DNA from: Adineta steineri
Lineage: Eukaryota > Rotifera > Eurotatoria > Adinetida > Adinetidae
DNA: 64,000 bases
Assembly: GCA_905250115.1 (NCBI GenBank)
Contig: CAJNOI010000011.1
Coordinates: 621,550-685,549, forward strand
Direction of reading: 5' to 3'
Shown: positions 11,823 through 24,848 of the stretch, piece after piece
Layout: every line of letters starts with the position of its first letter
How positions within the stretch are numbered: position 1 is the stretch's first letter
Notes under the pieces: generated by a model
Told to the model about the DNA's origin: nothing
The model's input: the letters and a program-made list of their open reading frames with translations, nothing else
Databases searched by the model: none
Position numbers and translations under genes: made by a program

Positions 11823-12862
11823 CAATATTATATCAAACCCTTTCATGTTGATTACCATAATAAAAAACCTGAATTCAAAGTATTTTTTCACTTTTCAGCG
11901 AAGTGTCTGGCATGAAATTGTCCTATTAAAAGGTCTTTGATCTTACAAGGAACCAAAATATAGCAATCGTTTAAATATCAATGTGAAGAGCCTATGCCGA
12001 GGTGCAAACCTAGCAAAAAGAATCCCCTCGAAAAAATTTGCTACTCTACCTTTAATTTTGTAGACTAAAATTGATCGGAAAAAGTACGTTCAAAGATCAT
12101 TTTCCCACACTGACATATGCTCCTGACTGTCGTCTACTGAACCCTGAAAACTGCAGATCGCTATGACTTTCCACTCAAAAGTTAGAAGCTTTTTTTCCAC
12201 GCGCCTCTTTTAAAAATTGCGATAGCAGCCTTATTTTCGATAATAGAAAAAAAGGAAAGATCACTGTTGATATATGTAACTCAGCATATTACTAATATCA
12301 CCATGATAAACTATCTACTGGATCATATTATATCGACTTTCATCAATATGTCAGATATATCAATGCAAAAGCAATAATCTAAGATAATATTTATAATCAA
12401 ATGAAAGCAGACGCTCTATTTTACTATCATGAAAATGCTTGACTTGCATTGGAAGAAATCAAACAAAAAGTGTATATTATATTTTATCATCTACGATTTA
12501 ATTAATACGAATATTTATTATTTTACAAATTTCAAAAGAAATGATTATTCCATCTGATTAAGATACATAGCAAAGCACTATCTGACAATATCATTATAAT
12601 AAGAGAAAAAACAAAAAACTCGTTAGATGCAGAAAAAAAAGAAAAGAGAAAAAGATCGCTACAATATTCACAGCAACCCACATTGCATTTGCATTAATAG
12701 AAAACAAAAGAGAGATTCAATATAAGACAAGATTAAAAACAAAAGATACAATTCATAAACTGCTGATATATATTCTATAATACTGTATTGAAAGTAAAGA
12801 TTAATTTGATTAAGCAGCTAAAAATAAACCAAAAAAATGGATAAAATTCTTATATAAAAACT
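11823..12862. other. intergenic between paralogue 2 and the dystrophin-type gene
   Basis: AT-rich sequence with no recognised gene. The last ~100 bp are the 3' flank of the minus-strand dystrophin-type gene. Confidence 0.4.
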
Positions 12863-15482
12863 CTATTTACTTGATGAATTGCCATCAAATTGAGCAAGTG
12901 CTACACGTAGTTCTTGTAATTCACTTCCGATAAAATCATAAACCATTGCACGTGATGTATTATTTTGATGACGTTGTTTTGGTGGTAATGGTGGTTGATA
13001 ATCATCATCATCATTAGCATCTTTAGGTGGTAATTGATAATGTTCTAAATGAATTAATTCATTATTATTATGTTGTTTATTAAAGAATGATTTTTTTATT
13101 GGTATATGTTGTTTAGGCATAAGCATAGGTGCATCATCATCAGGTAATTCTGTTCGTTTTGATGAACAATTTTTCTTTGAATCAACATTAACATAATTAT
13201 CATGTTGTATAAACGGTTTTTTTATTTTTGTTGGTGATGATGATAATTGATCATTATCTAATAATGGTTCATCTTTTGTTAATTTCTTTTTTAATGGTGC
13301 AGATATTTTTTTCTTATCTTCTTCAATTGGAACATTATCATAACCAGTTAATGGCATTGTTGCTTTTTCATTATTTTCATGTGCACTAAAAAATAAACAA
13401 TATAGAAAAGATTATGTTTGTTTTTTTTTCGTACTTGACTGATAATGTTGTACCATTTGTGTCACTTTTTGGAATTGGTCGATATATATCTTGAAGTTGA
13501 GCCTTGAGAAATAAAAAAATGATTAAACTATTGTTTTGAAACAAAGAAAAAATGTTACTTTTTTCGGTGGTGGTTCTGGACGATTTAATGAATGATGTCC
13601 ATTTGTTACGAGTTGACTTGAACTATTTACCGATGAAGTAATTGGTGTATCGCAACTAAGAAAAATAAAATATTCGAATGAATACAAAATAGTTTCTTGA
13701 CAGAAAAAATATCAATATTGATTTTTATATCGTTTTGATAATAATTATCAAGATCTGCACTATACACTTAAATAGATTAGTTTTATGTAAAGTGTTTCGT
13801 CAAAAGTCAAACATGCAATAATAAAATATAGCTCTTTTTCAATTACACTTTTCATGGCGGAAAAAAAGAATCAGCTCGTTAAACTGTAAAAACTGAAACA
13901 TATGCATCATTAAGTAACTTTTTCCTAATAAACTCAATTGACAAAGGATGATATTCTTACAATGATTTTGATCGTTCAATTGTAAGATAACGTTCTTTTC
14001 TTTGAAGTTCATGTTTTCCAACTTTAAGTTTAACGAATTCCAAAAATGCTTTTAAATCTTCAAATGGTGTTACCTATGAGGAAAAAAACAAATACTTATC
14101 AATAGTTCTTTTGATCATACTTGTTTACAATATTCTTCAATCGGATGACTTCCATCATGTTTTTTTGCATGATCACCCGTAAAAAAACAAGTTTGACAAA
14201 GATCATAATTAAAACATCGAAGACATCGATATCTATTTAACAAAAAATATTCTTATGATCAAGAAAATTTCTCTTTTTTACCGCATTCCAATAACAGGAT
14301 ATGCTTTACATGTATTACATCGTGCTTCATGTCGAACTAAAACAAGTTTTTTTATGTTATATAATAACTTCTCTCTCTATAAAATTACCTGTTTCCGTTG
14401 CAATTAATCGATGTAATGTTGGTAACCATACTAATGTTTGTGGTTCTCGACTCATCCAGTTAACAAATATATCTTCTCGAATAATTCCATCATGTGTCTA
14501 ATTATATGACATAGATAATTTTAAACGAAAAAAGATTTTTCTTACATGATCAAGACAACTTTGAACACAACCTGGTATATTATCTGGATGAAATGAATCG
14601 ACATTATCAAAATGATTAGGTAACTAAAATAGAATGAAAGTAAAATGCTAAATCAATTATTCTTTCTTTTCATTACTTTTAATAATATTTCAAATAATTC
14701 AGTTAATTTCCCTTGTGATGCAATAACATTTGGTGAAGTTATTTGTCGAAAAAAGCCTATACATACAAATCAAATCTTACTTTTATTTTGTTTTTTTAAT
14801 ACATACAACGATATTTTTCAGGCAATTTTGCATTTGATAATGCAAATAAAAGAATTTTAAATGCATTATGATCAAAATCTTCATTTATTTCACTGAACAC
14901 AAAAACAAAAATAAGTTAAGAAAAGCCCTAATCTAATTATCTTACATATGAAGAATTTCACAAAGAAATCTTAATAATGTTTCAATAATTTCATCCATCG
15001 TTGATTCATTAAAATGATAGGATGATATCAGTTGATAAATCGCTATTAAAACTTTTCGTGCATCTTCATAAGATATTTTCGATGTATCAACACCAAATTG
15101 TAATTGATGCGTATTAAATGCTCGTACAAGAATATTATAATCAACATATGTTACTAAAAAAATTCTATTATAAATAAATAATTTTTCAAATTAAAATTTA
15201 CATTTTAAATATTTTTGTATTATACGAAGTTTACATGCTACACGATAAGCAGCAAATTTAACTGCTGTTATAGGTTCTAAAACGAAATAAAAATTTTGAT
15301 AAGAAAAATAAATTTTTATGATCATGCACAAACCAAGTCGTTTAATAATTGTATCATATAACTTTTCATTCGAACTAGAAATAAATCGAATAGATTATAT
15401 GATTAGATATTTATTAAATATACTCTTTTTCATCAGTTGTTTCAATTGTTGTATTGGTTTCTTCAACTTCTGTACTTGTCAT
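12863..15482 (-). CDS. short dystrophin-type protein (EF-hand and ZZ part only)
   Basis: Fourteen exons on the minus strand: 15482-15424, 15374-15334, 15276-15202, 15153-14946, 14892-14810, 14756-14677, 14623-14546, 14497-14389, 14336-14282, 14232-14121, 14073-13961, 13655-13559, 13502-13435, 13385-12863. All are GT-AG and close in frame at 566 residues. Residues ~34-230 match the dystrophin EF-hand-like region ([31 protein letters not shown]). The hallmark [13 protein letters not shown] then precedes a ZZ zinc finger (~246-300; [27 protein letters not shown]). In the family this region binds beta-dystroglycan and zinc beneath the muscle membrane. The actin-binding domain, spectrin repeats and WW domain are absent and the C-terminal part (Lys/Asp-rich, PPLPPK) shows no clear coiled coil. 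The length resembles Dp71-type products. A stop lies in frame 27 bp before the ATG, but further 5' exons beyond 15.5 kb cannot be excluded. Confidence 0.85.
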
Positions 15483-18400
15483 TGCTCGATTGAACGATTG
15501 AATGCACTATGCCTTTTTTTTATTGAACAGTTATAAACAGTTTGTTTATTTATTCTATATGAACTGTATCGTTAATTATATGAAGATAATAAAAATTCGA
15601 AGTTTCATCATAATAAAAAAAATCGTTTTTTTATTTAATTTATGTATTGTAGAAAATGATTTGAACTATATAGTTCAATTAATACATCAAGCGACATCTT
15701 GAGTAGAGTACTGTTGCTTAGTAACAGAAAAGATGAACATTTCGTTTTTTAACCACTATAAATCATTATTCATCAATCACATTGGAAAAGAAATGATAAA
15801 GATAACAATAATCTATGAATTAATTCAAGTTCTGTTTTGCATTTCTTTCATTCGCTATAAATTTTAAGTTTTTAACTAAACTAATTAAGTTAATTACATA
15901 AAATGGTTCTCTGTATCACGTGTTAAACTCAACTTATCATTCAAACATAGTCAGTTTAAAAGAACAATTTCATCGTAAATCATCATCTCAATTACAATGA
16001 TTGAAACAAGAAATAGTCAACAATTGATAAAGTTCATAGAATACTATAGCATAAGTTAAAACTCTCATATATATATAAAATTATAAAGATAAAAAAAGAG
16101 AAATCAAATAACCTTATGCTTCAATAGAGCTATTTGTATTTGACTTGACAAACGGAACATGAATCTACAGAATGAAGAACGTGCTTTTGTTACTGAACAA
16201 TTATCATATTTTTTTTTGTTATATGTAAATTTCTTTCTGAATAAATGTATATATGTATATGAACAAGACAAGAGCGACAGTGCTCATGTCAGCTAGATGT
16301 ATTTTCATCTTTATGTTGATTGAAAGACGAGTAGTTGTATTTCGTATATATATATACATCAAGCATCGTCTATTTACTTGGCTTTTGTCTCTGTCATCAC
16401 TACCACCATCTGTACACAAAGTTCTTTACTTGCTTGCTTTTCGGTTTATTGTCTTGTGCGTTCGATATATATATATATCTCATTCTTTTTTCTCGTCTCT
16501 TATTGCTCTGTGTTTGTGTAGACCAAATATGTCCCTTCTCTCTCTCGCTCTATATCCCCTCGTCTTGCATTTATTCGATTTTTTTAGTTCTTTTATTCCT
16601 TCCTCCTTCAAATAAATGTATTGTCGAAAAAAAGAGTATATATAAATATATACCTTACAATATCATACTACGCTTGTGGCTCAGTATCTTCTTTAATTAA
16701 GATGCATTCAACTGCCATCGATAGTACTGGCAAGTTATTTTATTTGAAGGTATGCTTTATTTTATTTCTTTTTTTTTTGAAATTGGATCTACAAGTAGCA
16801 AAATACAGAATGAGAAAAACAGCAGTATGAGTCGACAGTGTAGTCAAGGTAGAGAAAGCTGTCTTCTTTTTTTTTATTCATTTTACTTTTTTTCTTTCTC
16901 TTTCGGTTAACTGTCTTTACTTTCTTTTTTTTTAAGAATAATTAAATCGACTTAGTTCTAACATTGTCCTTTTCTATATTCTCATCATTCTTCTGCTTAG
17001 TTGTATATGTCATTACAATTAAAAGATAGCATGAATCAATAGATTAGTAACAACTAAGTATCGAAAATTACGAGAAAAAGAAGTGGGCAAGCCGTCGATC
17101 AATTTATTTTCCTGCTGTTGAAATCGATCGTAAGTAAAGAGAAAAAAAATTCGTATTCAAAATGAGATGCCCGATATGCCTTATCTACATTGGTAAATAT
17201 ATTCCTATGTGTGTGATGCTTGATGATCAGATCGATTATGCAAATCACAAATACACTAGAGTATATATTTACTAAAGAGAATTTTTCTTTTTTATTCAAA
17301 ACTAATCTTATCAAGAGATATTTGAAAACCTATTATATGGATTTGATATGTCATATATTAATATTATAGAATTTATATCTTATCTCTTAAACGTTTTTCT
17401 TTTATAAGACATAAGAAAGAATTCTAATTAGAAGTAACAATGATGGCCATCGTAAAAGACGGAAACTGACAGTTAGACATGTTCATACATATAATTTTAC
17501 ATCATAATTATTTCTCGTTTTTTTTCAATCCTGTTTCACTATATTATCATCATTATCGCTTCAAATAGACATGTATAAAAATTCTCGTTATCATTATGTG
17601 TTTCTCGACATTTTTTTTAAAGCTATTTTAATAAAATAAAATGACAACACGGACAGGAAAGAAGTTTTCTTTCTTTTTTTTTCTTAAATATTTTTCTTCG
17701 CCATTCATTTCTTTTCTTTTCTTCCTATTCATCCGTTCTTCATCTCAATTTCCATAGAACAAAAAGGAGGTAAAATATAGCAGTAGTAGTAATAGTTATT
17801 AACAAGGAGAAAAAACACTTAGATTTAACGGTGAGTGTTTAATGGATGTTGTGATTATGATAGGACTATGTGGTCCATTCTTCCGTCTTCCTGTTTTATG
17901 TATATTTGTGTCAACAAGAAAATCCTCATATGAAATGAATAAGAAATGAGTACCCGTTTCCGATCCATATGTTGAGCACTTTCATCAAGTGCGGATAAGA
18001 TCGATTGTAAACGTTTAATCATAACGAAAACAGTCGACCTTTTTACCTAATAGAATAAATGAGCAGATCGGATCTCTCATATACTTTCTTTTTTTTGGGG
18101 TATTCATGTTTAACTTGTTCTTATTTGTGGATATCACATTTGAAGTTATATTGTTATTATTGATAATTTTTTTTATTATTGAAATTTGATGAAAAGATAA
18201 TAAGTTTTATATACACACTTGAAAATATTTCGTGTGTCTTATTAGTTTTTATTGATGTCGGCAGGCTGTTTTATGATCAGAAGATCATTCAATTGTTTGG
18301 TTAATTTTGTTGAGAGAATAGAGGAATAAAATGTTAAAGAATATTTTTTTTTATACGATCATAAAATAAAAGCGAACAAGATTTGTATTTACAAATCTGA

Positions 18401-19017
18401 AAAAAAGTGTAGAACACAGAGAGAGAAAGAAATAGATTGACAGGTGTGTGCTGTGTATGTGTGTGCTCTTTCATCTTTTTTTTCTTCTTCCACTAGCTAT
18501 ATCATATGTATGTGTATGTGCGTAAAAAAAAGAGAGTGTGTACGTGTGCGACATAAAAACAGAAATTCTGACAACATAACGAGAAGAGTATTTTTTACCT
18601 TTTTAAATAAGTTAATTCAGACTTCATTGTAACATAGTTTACCGGTAGCTAAACGTGTTTTTAATAGCATAGCTATTTATTCTCATTAGGAATAAAACAT
18701 ATTTTATATATTATCAATCTTATAAGTTCAGAATGAATTCTCTCTCGTTTATACAACTTAATGATTATGTGAACGTCTTATTTTAGAGGTTATTGATTAA
18801 TAAAAGAGTTTTTGTTGTTTAGATTTCATACTTAGAATTGACCCAATTCACTTCTCTTACTCTGTTTATTTAGTATAATTAGGCTAAAAGTAAAATTAAG
18901 GAAAGACGACGACGACTAAGCCTATAACAAATGAAAGAACATATTGTTTCTTAATCTAACAACAATCTTCTCCTTTTTTTTTCTTCTTATACCGACAAAA
19001 TATATGACCGGGAGCTA
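15483..19017. other. 3.5 kb intergenic region, low complexity
   Basis: Rich in AT microsatellites, T-runs and a CT-rich stretch at 16380-16600. Open frames here are low-complexity shadows. No spectrin repeat, WW or actin-binding exon of the dystrophin-type gene is recognised. It may hold its promoter and 5' untranslated exons. Confidence 0.5.
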
Positions 19018-19117
19018 NNNNNNNNNNNNNNNNNNNNNNNNNNNNNNNNNNNNNNNNNNNNNNNNNNNNNNNNNNNNNNNNNNNNNNNNNNNNNNNNNNN
19101 NNNNNNNNNNNNNNNNN
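19018..19117. other. assembly gap (100 N)
   Basis: A run of exactly 100 N. This conventional length implies a scaffold join of unknown true size. Confidence 0.99.
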
Positions 19118-19448
19118 AGTATATTTGCTGTTCTCTTTCGAAATCAAATAGGACTATACTAAATTTTGACTATATACGATATGCTGGTTACATGAGTACA
19201 CTTTTCAGTGATCATTTGTGACTATAAAATATACTTGATATTATATTGAATCATTTTGTTCAGGAATATTATTCCCAAGTAGACATCACCAACCTAGACT
19301 ACAATCCTATAAAAAGATCAGCATGGATCAACCAAATGAATTTTATTCATAAAAAAAGTAAAAATAAGTATAATTAATATAAATGAAGTAAAACGTTCAT
19401 GGAATAATTGATTTATAAAGAAATATCTTTCATCAGGTTGCAACAGAG

Positions 19449-20148
19449 TCAATTTGTATCTGGTAAATTCGAAAGTTTACTGTTAGAATTAATTAGTTCT
19501 TGGTTGTTCGTGATTTCCTTCATATAAATCCGTTGTTTTGCTGATTGAAAACCTTGGCAGTCAGGATCATAACATTTTTGATAATATACCAGATTAACGG
19601 GATCCACAAGAAAATAAACTTGATTTTTCTTATGATGATCACGAATATTATCACAGTATCGATAATTACCTCCGATTTCCAGTCTGTATCTTCCATGTGC
19701 ATCTGGGGATCGAACTTTTCGAATTGTACCGCCAAATGATCCCACCATATTTGCTAAGAAGTTTTCAATATTTTCATATTCTTTAGGCATATGTTTAGTT
19801 GGACTATGATCTACCTCAGCCACACCAATTTCCGTCTTATTTTTACAAAGCTCATTATATGCTATTTGAGCTGCTGAATTTTCAGCATCTTTTTTCGATG
19901 TAAAGTTTCCTTCTCCCATGATCCAACTTTCATTGACTTCGACTTCTGACTAAATGACAAATAAGCATATCTATATATTAGTCAACGTTGCTATTATATT
20001 TTTATAGAAATCATAGACTTACTTGAAATCTTATCTCATGCGAAGCACTTTCTTGTTGTTGAGTTCGATAATTAGGCGCTTGAAGCTTGTTTTTTTGACA
20101 ATATTCTTGTAAAACACTTTTCCATGATTTTGGATTTTGGAGCGACAT
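19449..20148 (-). CDS. dsRNA-binding domain fused to a PrimPol-type zinc finger
   Basis: Two exons: 20148-20023 and 19949-19449, joined in phase 0, giving 208 residues. Residues ~5-75 form a dsRNA-binding motif: WKSVLQEYCQKNKLQAPNY, a beta region, then GEGNFTSKKDAENSAAQIAY, the conserved loop and second helix. Residues ~100-185 match the C-terminal zinc-binding region of primase-polymerase PrimPol and herpes-UL52-type primases: RYRLEIGGNYRYCDNI ... VYYQKCYDPDCQGF. Cys141, His148, Cys168 and Cys173 have the spacing C-x6-H-x19-C-x4-C, the same as in human PrimPol. In PrimPol this finger contacts template and incoming nucleotide; here the catalytic palm is missing, so the protein may bind RNA or DNA without polymerising. 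It stands alone between a gap and an F-box gene. I do not know this fusion from other animals. Confidence 0.8.
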
Positions 20149-21387
20149 AACTATTTAGATACTATTCGTTGTATAAACTCACAAAAAAAATGAAGAAATA
20201 CTCGGATAATGTTGGCAAATAGAGAATTATAGTCTCGTTATATCTTAATTCGTTGCGAAAAGACAATTATATATATGATCACTGGGTTTTTTTGTATGAA
20301 GCCAATATTTGTTTTTCTTTACCTGACCACGTCATTGTGACAAAGTACACATGGCAATGTACGATTGGTTTGTTGAAAAACGCGAAACAGGAATAATTTC
20401 TAATTCATATCCTTAATAGAGGTATGCTTAGGCTGATTTGACTAGAATATGGAGATAAATAGGATAAAATCTCTGAATATGAATCATACATGATGTAGAA
20501 AATAAGTGACATCTTTCTCTAACAGAAGAATATATTTTAAATAGCAATACTGATGATTAAAAAGCTGCTAAAACTAGTCTCACTCCCGTCTTAGAAATTT
20601 ATCCGATAGCACATGAGTGGATGTCGTTTTTAAGTTCATTGAACACTCTTTTTCAGTCAGAAAAAAATATAGTCTTATTTATCAATTTCATGTACGTATA
20701 TATTGCTATCTATAATTCTTTAAATTTTCTAAATAACGTCCGCACAGACTTGCAATTCTAGCACATAGGTAAATAAGAATGGTGCAAGACTGACGTCATA
20801 AACGCGATGCTTTTATCGTTAAATTCTTATCAAATAGCTTTGGGTTTTTTTTCTTACTCATATCATTTTTTCCCAGCTTTCTTTTTCTCGCACAACTAAT
20901 GATTGCATACATATATATATATATTCGTTATATTTTATTCTGTATTGTATACAACTATGTAATATAACTTCCATCTGAAATCGAAATTGTTCCCTGATAC
21001 ATACGGGTTTAATTGATATTTTTTTGTTAGATTGTTGAATATTAAACTATATTTTATTAATCATAATCTAGTTGATGCAAATTAAGTTCTTCATGTATTC
21101 AGTGAAGTAAACAAAAAATCGTATGAAGTAAATACGTGTCTATAAATTCATAATAAATATTCTACTAAAAACATCATGGATAACTCGTTTTAGTTTCTAA
21201 ATAAGAAATAATAGTGTTTGCTCTTAGAAGTCACAATCTATGAGAAGAAACAAATTGTTCTTATACATAGGTAAATCATTGGCTTTTATTACTACACGTC
21301 AGAGTCTCAGCATTTAAGAATCTATGTTTTATTAGAAATGAACAATAGATTAGAGATAGTGTTATTTTACGTAGATAAACTGATTAC
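20149..21387. other. intergenic, nothing recognised
   Basis: AT-rich. The 5' flank of the dsRBD-zinc-finger gene occupies the left end. A polypyrimidine stretch with AT repeat lies at 20850-20930. Confidence 0.4.
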
Positions 21388-21447
21388 AATGGGTATGAGT
21401 AAGGGTGTCGATTATTTCTATAGTCATACCCACGCCCAAACGTAGGT
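21388..21447. repeat. degenerate TGTGGG-type palindrome
   Basis: The left arm TGGGTATGAGTAAGGGTG and right arm CATACCCACGCCCA form an imperfect inverted repeat around a ~20 bp spacer. It lies about 180 bp beyond the 3' end of the F-box gene. Confidence 0.55.
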
Positions 21448-21621
21448 AAGTAATTGTGAATATTTAATTTATACAAGCTCATTTTTCAGCTGTACAATTA
21501 ATATAGGGTTAGACTATATATTATTTAATTTTTCTTTGAAATAGCTATCCTTATTCATTTTCTTCTGTCCCTTTCAATCATTTCATTTTATATCAATAGA
21601 TCGATTTTGGATGTATTTTAT

Positions 21622-23730
21622 TTAAAGAATTATAAAATCAAAAGTATTATATATACGCGTATTAGTAAAATACTTTTTGAAATGTTCATCGTTTTCCTGA
21701 TTTGGATCACAATATAGAGCAGCAAGTTTTACATAATTATTACGTGTTATATATCTTGTAAAATAGTATGTCACTCTTTTTAGTGATTGATAATCGACAC
21801 AAAGATGAAGATTATTTGGCACAGACATTTTCGTATCAAATAAAAATAATTCGACATAATCATCATGAGCATTATTAAGATCAAGTCGAGTAAGATTGGG
21901 ATATTCAATAATTGACAATATTTGGTAATCGTTGTTTGATTTTATCAATTGTTTGTTATTTTGTGCTTGTCGATTCTTTATCGTTAATTGTTTCATAGAT
22001 GGAAATGATTGAGCTATTCGAAGAAAAAATTCATGTTCAAATGGGTATTCATCGCGTAATGATACTTCAGTAACACTGGTAAATATTCCACCTCGGAAAT
22101 TATTTGTTATATTATTGTAAATTTTCATTTTATATGAAGATGAATACACATGACATTGACTAAATCTTCCTTTTTCAAAATGATCAATGCGAGTAGTTAT
22201 TTGATTATTTGAGAAATATTGAAATGTTTTCTCCATATGTTCGTTTAATGGGAAGATCGCTTGATGACGATGATCAATGATGGAATAAATGTTGAATGTG
22301 AATTTCTGTAATCGTGGCATATAAATAATAATATCGTTCTTCAATATATCAATATCAATAAATTCTGTATAAGACATAAGCTTAATATTTAAATCAAGTT
22401 CTTCTAAATTTAACATTCGACGTAGAAGTGGTGCAATTAATCCATTAAAATCGTATATCTCTTGCTTGCAGCACAATGAAAAAATCCGTAAGTTTGTTAA
22501 TAGCTTTTTCTAATAATCAAAACAAATATAAGTTTATTTAAACAAACAAAATATTAATAAAAATAACCTACTTTATGTTCAATATGGTGAGACTGAGATG
22601 GAATATTATGAAAAGTAACATGGAGTATACGAAGTTGATCAAAAATTTCATCAAGTATATAAAGACATTCTTCCATTTTTGTCACACTGATATGTAATTC
22701 TAATAAAGTTGAACAGACACCAAAGCTATCTGAGTATAGAAATGTTACAGCGTTATATAAAGTTGCAGATGGATTGAAAATTAAGCATTGTAAATTAGTG
22801 AATAGGATTAAAATTTCTTCAAATATAGATGAACAGATAAGTCCTATTGGACAAAAATTGTCTCCTTTATCAAAACTGATGAAGAGTGACGAAATGTGAT
22901 TCTTGAATCTATGAATTAATGAATTTTCATCTAAATAAAATTGTAAAGTTAATGATAAAAATATTTTTCAAATCTGCTTCTGTTTATTCAATCAAAATAT
23001 CCAAGATATTCTATCTCGTATATTGACTTGCTTATATTATTAATTTTCTTCTAGGATCTATATTGCTTCTACTAATCTTGAAAAATTTCAGTCAGATATG
23101 GTATCAATCTCTTTTTTTCTCTTATATTAATGAATGATTAAATTCTTTTTCTCGTAATAATGTTTCTGTAAAGGATATGTTTTGTGTAGGAAATAAAAGT
23201 GGAATTAAAAGTGATTTTTTATAAGTAGATGATGTTTTAATTATGAATAAGCATGTGTTCGAAACAAATCATTTTAATTTCCAGTGATTAGTTAATTTTA
23301 TAATGAAATTAATCAAAGAAAATGTCTTACCAAGTAACAAAGACTTCGCTGCTTCGGGGTGAGCATCACATAAACCAAGATTATTCAAATTAGGATAATT
23401 TGTAGCACGAAGAACACGTTCTATCGACGTTCGTGAAAGAAAAAGAGTTTTAATTTGATGTCCAATTTCAGGTAGAATTTTTGAGCAAAATCGATCAGTT
23501 ATTGAATCTGGTAAAGGCGAGGTAGAATCATGGATTGGACAGTATTCTAGTAAACATAAATGACGAATAAAATTTGTATCATGTACAATTCTATTGAGTC
23601 GTTGATTAACATCCATTAAAGAATAAAGCACTTGATCATTGTACAATTTTTTAAATATATACATGAGAATTTCATCAGGTAAATCATCCAATTGAACCAA
23701 TAAATCTTTCATGTTAGTTTGTCTATACAT
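21622..23730 (-). CDS. F-box protein
   Basis: Three exons on the minus strand: 23730-23331, 22930-22572, 22509-21622, closing at 548 residues. The N-terminus (~residues 14-50, LDDLPDEILMYIFKKL ... VNQRLNRIVHD) is a clear F-box, the motif that recruits substrates to SKP1-cullin ubiquitin ligases. The remainder has leucine-rich, roughly 25-30-residue periodic stretches typical of the large bdelloid F-box family (NLNNLGLCDAH; NLEELDLN; NLTRLDLNNAHDDYVELFLF) and probably recognises substrate. The ATG at 23730 follows an acceptor (TCTTAG) by about 10 bp; an internal Met six codons later is an alternative. The first intron (~400 bp) is long for this window. Confidence 0.8.
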
Positions 23731-24086
23731 TTTTATTTTCTAAGATTATATATATGTTATACTCATTGATTTTAATTGACTGAAATCGTCAATGAAAACA
23801 AAGATGTTCTTTCCAATTATTCTGTTGGACGATGAACGAAAATAGCATGACTTTTTTTTCTTAGTCTTTGCTATTACAGAATAACCTTTAAAGCGGTATA
23901 CAATAGAAAATTTTATTTGTTTGCAAAAAAAACATATATATTAAATTGTTTTATTATCTTTCGTATAAGTGATTATAATAAACATTGTTTCAATCGTTGT
24001 TTTCAAAGTTTATTCATGATCATTTGAATCTATCTTGGATAGATAAATTTTAATAGAGGATTTCTTTTCAGAAGTCATTTGCAGAG
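23731..24086. other. intergenic between the F-box gene and the first receptor cassette
   Basis: Nothing recognised. Homology to the other receptor cassettes is absent here and begins at the TGTGGG palindrome that follows. Confidence 0.5.
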
Positions 24087-24156
24087 GGTGAGTGTGGATG
24101 TGGGTGTAAGTGTGGATCCACCATTTGTTTACCCACACCTACCCATCCACACCCAT
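24085..24156. repeat. TGTGGG-type palindrome at the left edge of receptor cassette 1
   Basis: Left arm GAGGGTGAGTGTGGATGTGG, right arm CCCACACCTACCCATCCACA. A very similar palindrome opens the third cassette at 41845 and a decayed one opens the second at 31962. Similarity between the three cassettes begins here. Confidence 0.85.
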
Positions 24157-24848
24157 AGATCGAAGAAACTCGAAACTTCATGAACGAACAGTTTTGATCC
24201 ATCAGGTAAGACATTGTTGAGTGGAGGGCTTATTAAAGTTTGTGTCGCTTTACTTGTATCATTTACTTCATATAAAGAAATCCTCACAAAACAGAAATAA
24301 TAACTATTTATCATGGCACGGTCCTTATTTCTACTCACTCACTGTATGCTGTAAGTCGTAAAAATAAAACAATCATTAATCTAATAAAGTCATTCATTTT
24401 AGTCGTGCGTAGGGTACAGCGTTATTTCCTTTGTACATATTATGAGCTAGAAAATCTTGTATTAAATTTCAATTATAATATCTCAAGTTATGTTCTTTGA
24501 GAACACAAAATATATTTATAATCTTAATGATAAAAGAACGTTTTTCTCTTCATATAAATAGGTATACTTTTTTTTTAATCTTTCTTGTTTCTACTTGGAA
24601 TATTATAAATAACATTTTTATCGCATAGATAATCTGTTAAGAAGATTTCTTCGTTTATCTTTGTTGTAATTGGTCTGTGAAAAGATTATTTCAATGTGTG
24701 ATAAACAACGACATAGATTGTAATAGAATATTTAATTAAAATCTTAGTATGAAATATTTCAGAAAAGAATTTTGAAGTTAGTTGCTTTTAACATAATATC
24801 TCTTATCATGAATGTTTTTTCTTATTTCTTTTAGATAAATCGATTAAA
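24157..24848. other. upstream region of receptor 1, conserved between cassettes
   Basis: This ~690 bp closely matches 32010-32700 and, with insertions and losses, 41912-42599. A 69-codon minus-strand open frame is partly preserved in all three copies but is probably only sequence homology. The end, TTATTTCTTTTAG (AG at 24833-24834), is the likely leader acceptor 14 bp before the start codon. Confidence 0.6.

Noticed and set aside
11477-11940. Overlapping open frames on both strands
   Set aside because: Products are only translated TGTGGG-type repeat with short flanks; no start context or splicing support.
13839-14021. 60-codon minus-strand frame within the dystrophin-type gene
   Set aside because: Wrong frame; the correct frame gives the conserved sequence after the ZZ domain and joins both neighbouring exons.
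16253-16830. Several overlapping open frames rich in Leu, Ser, Tyr and Ile
   Set aside because: CT-rich and AT-microsatellite sequence; composition explains them.
18944-19162. Open frames crossing the N run
   Set aside because: Most of their length is unknown sequence.
24129-24338. Minus-strand 69-codon frame, partly preserved at 31987 and 41882
   Set aside because: Preservation is explained by duplication of the receptor upstream region; copies differ at start and length and the beginning is palindrome sequence.
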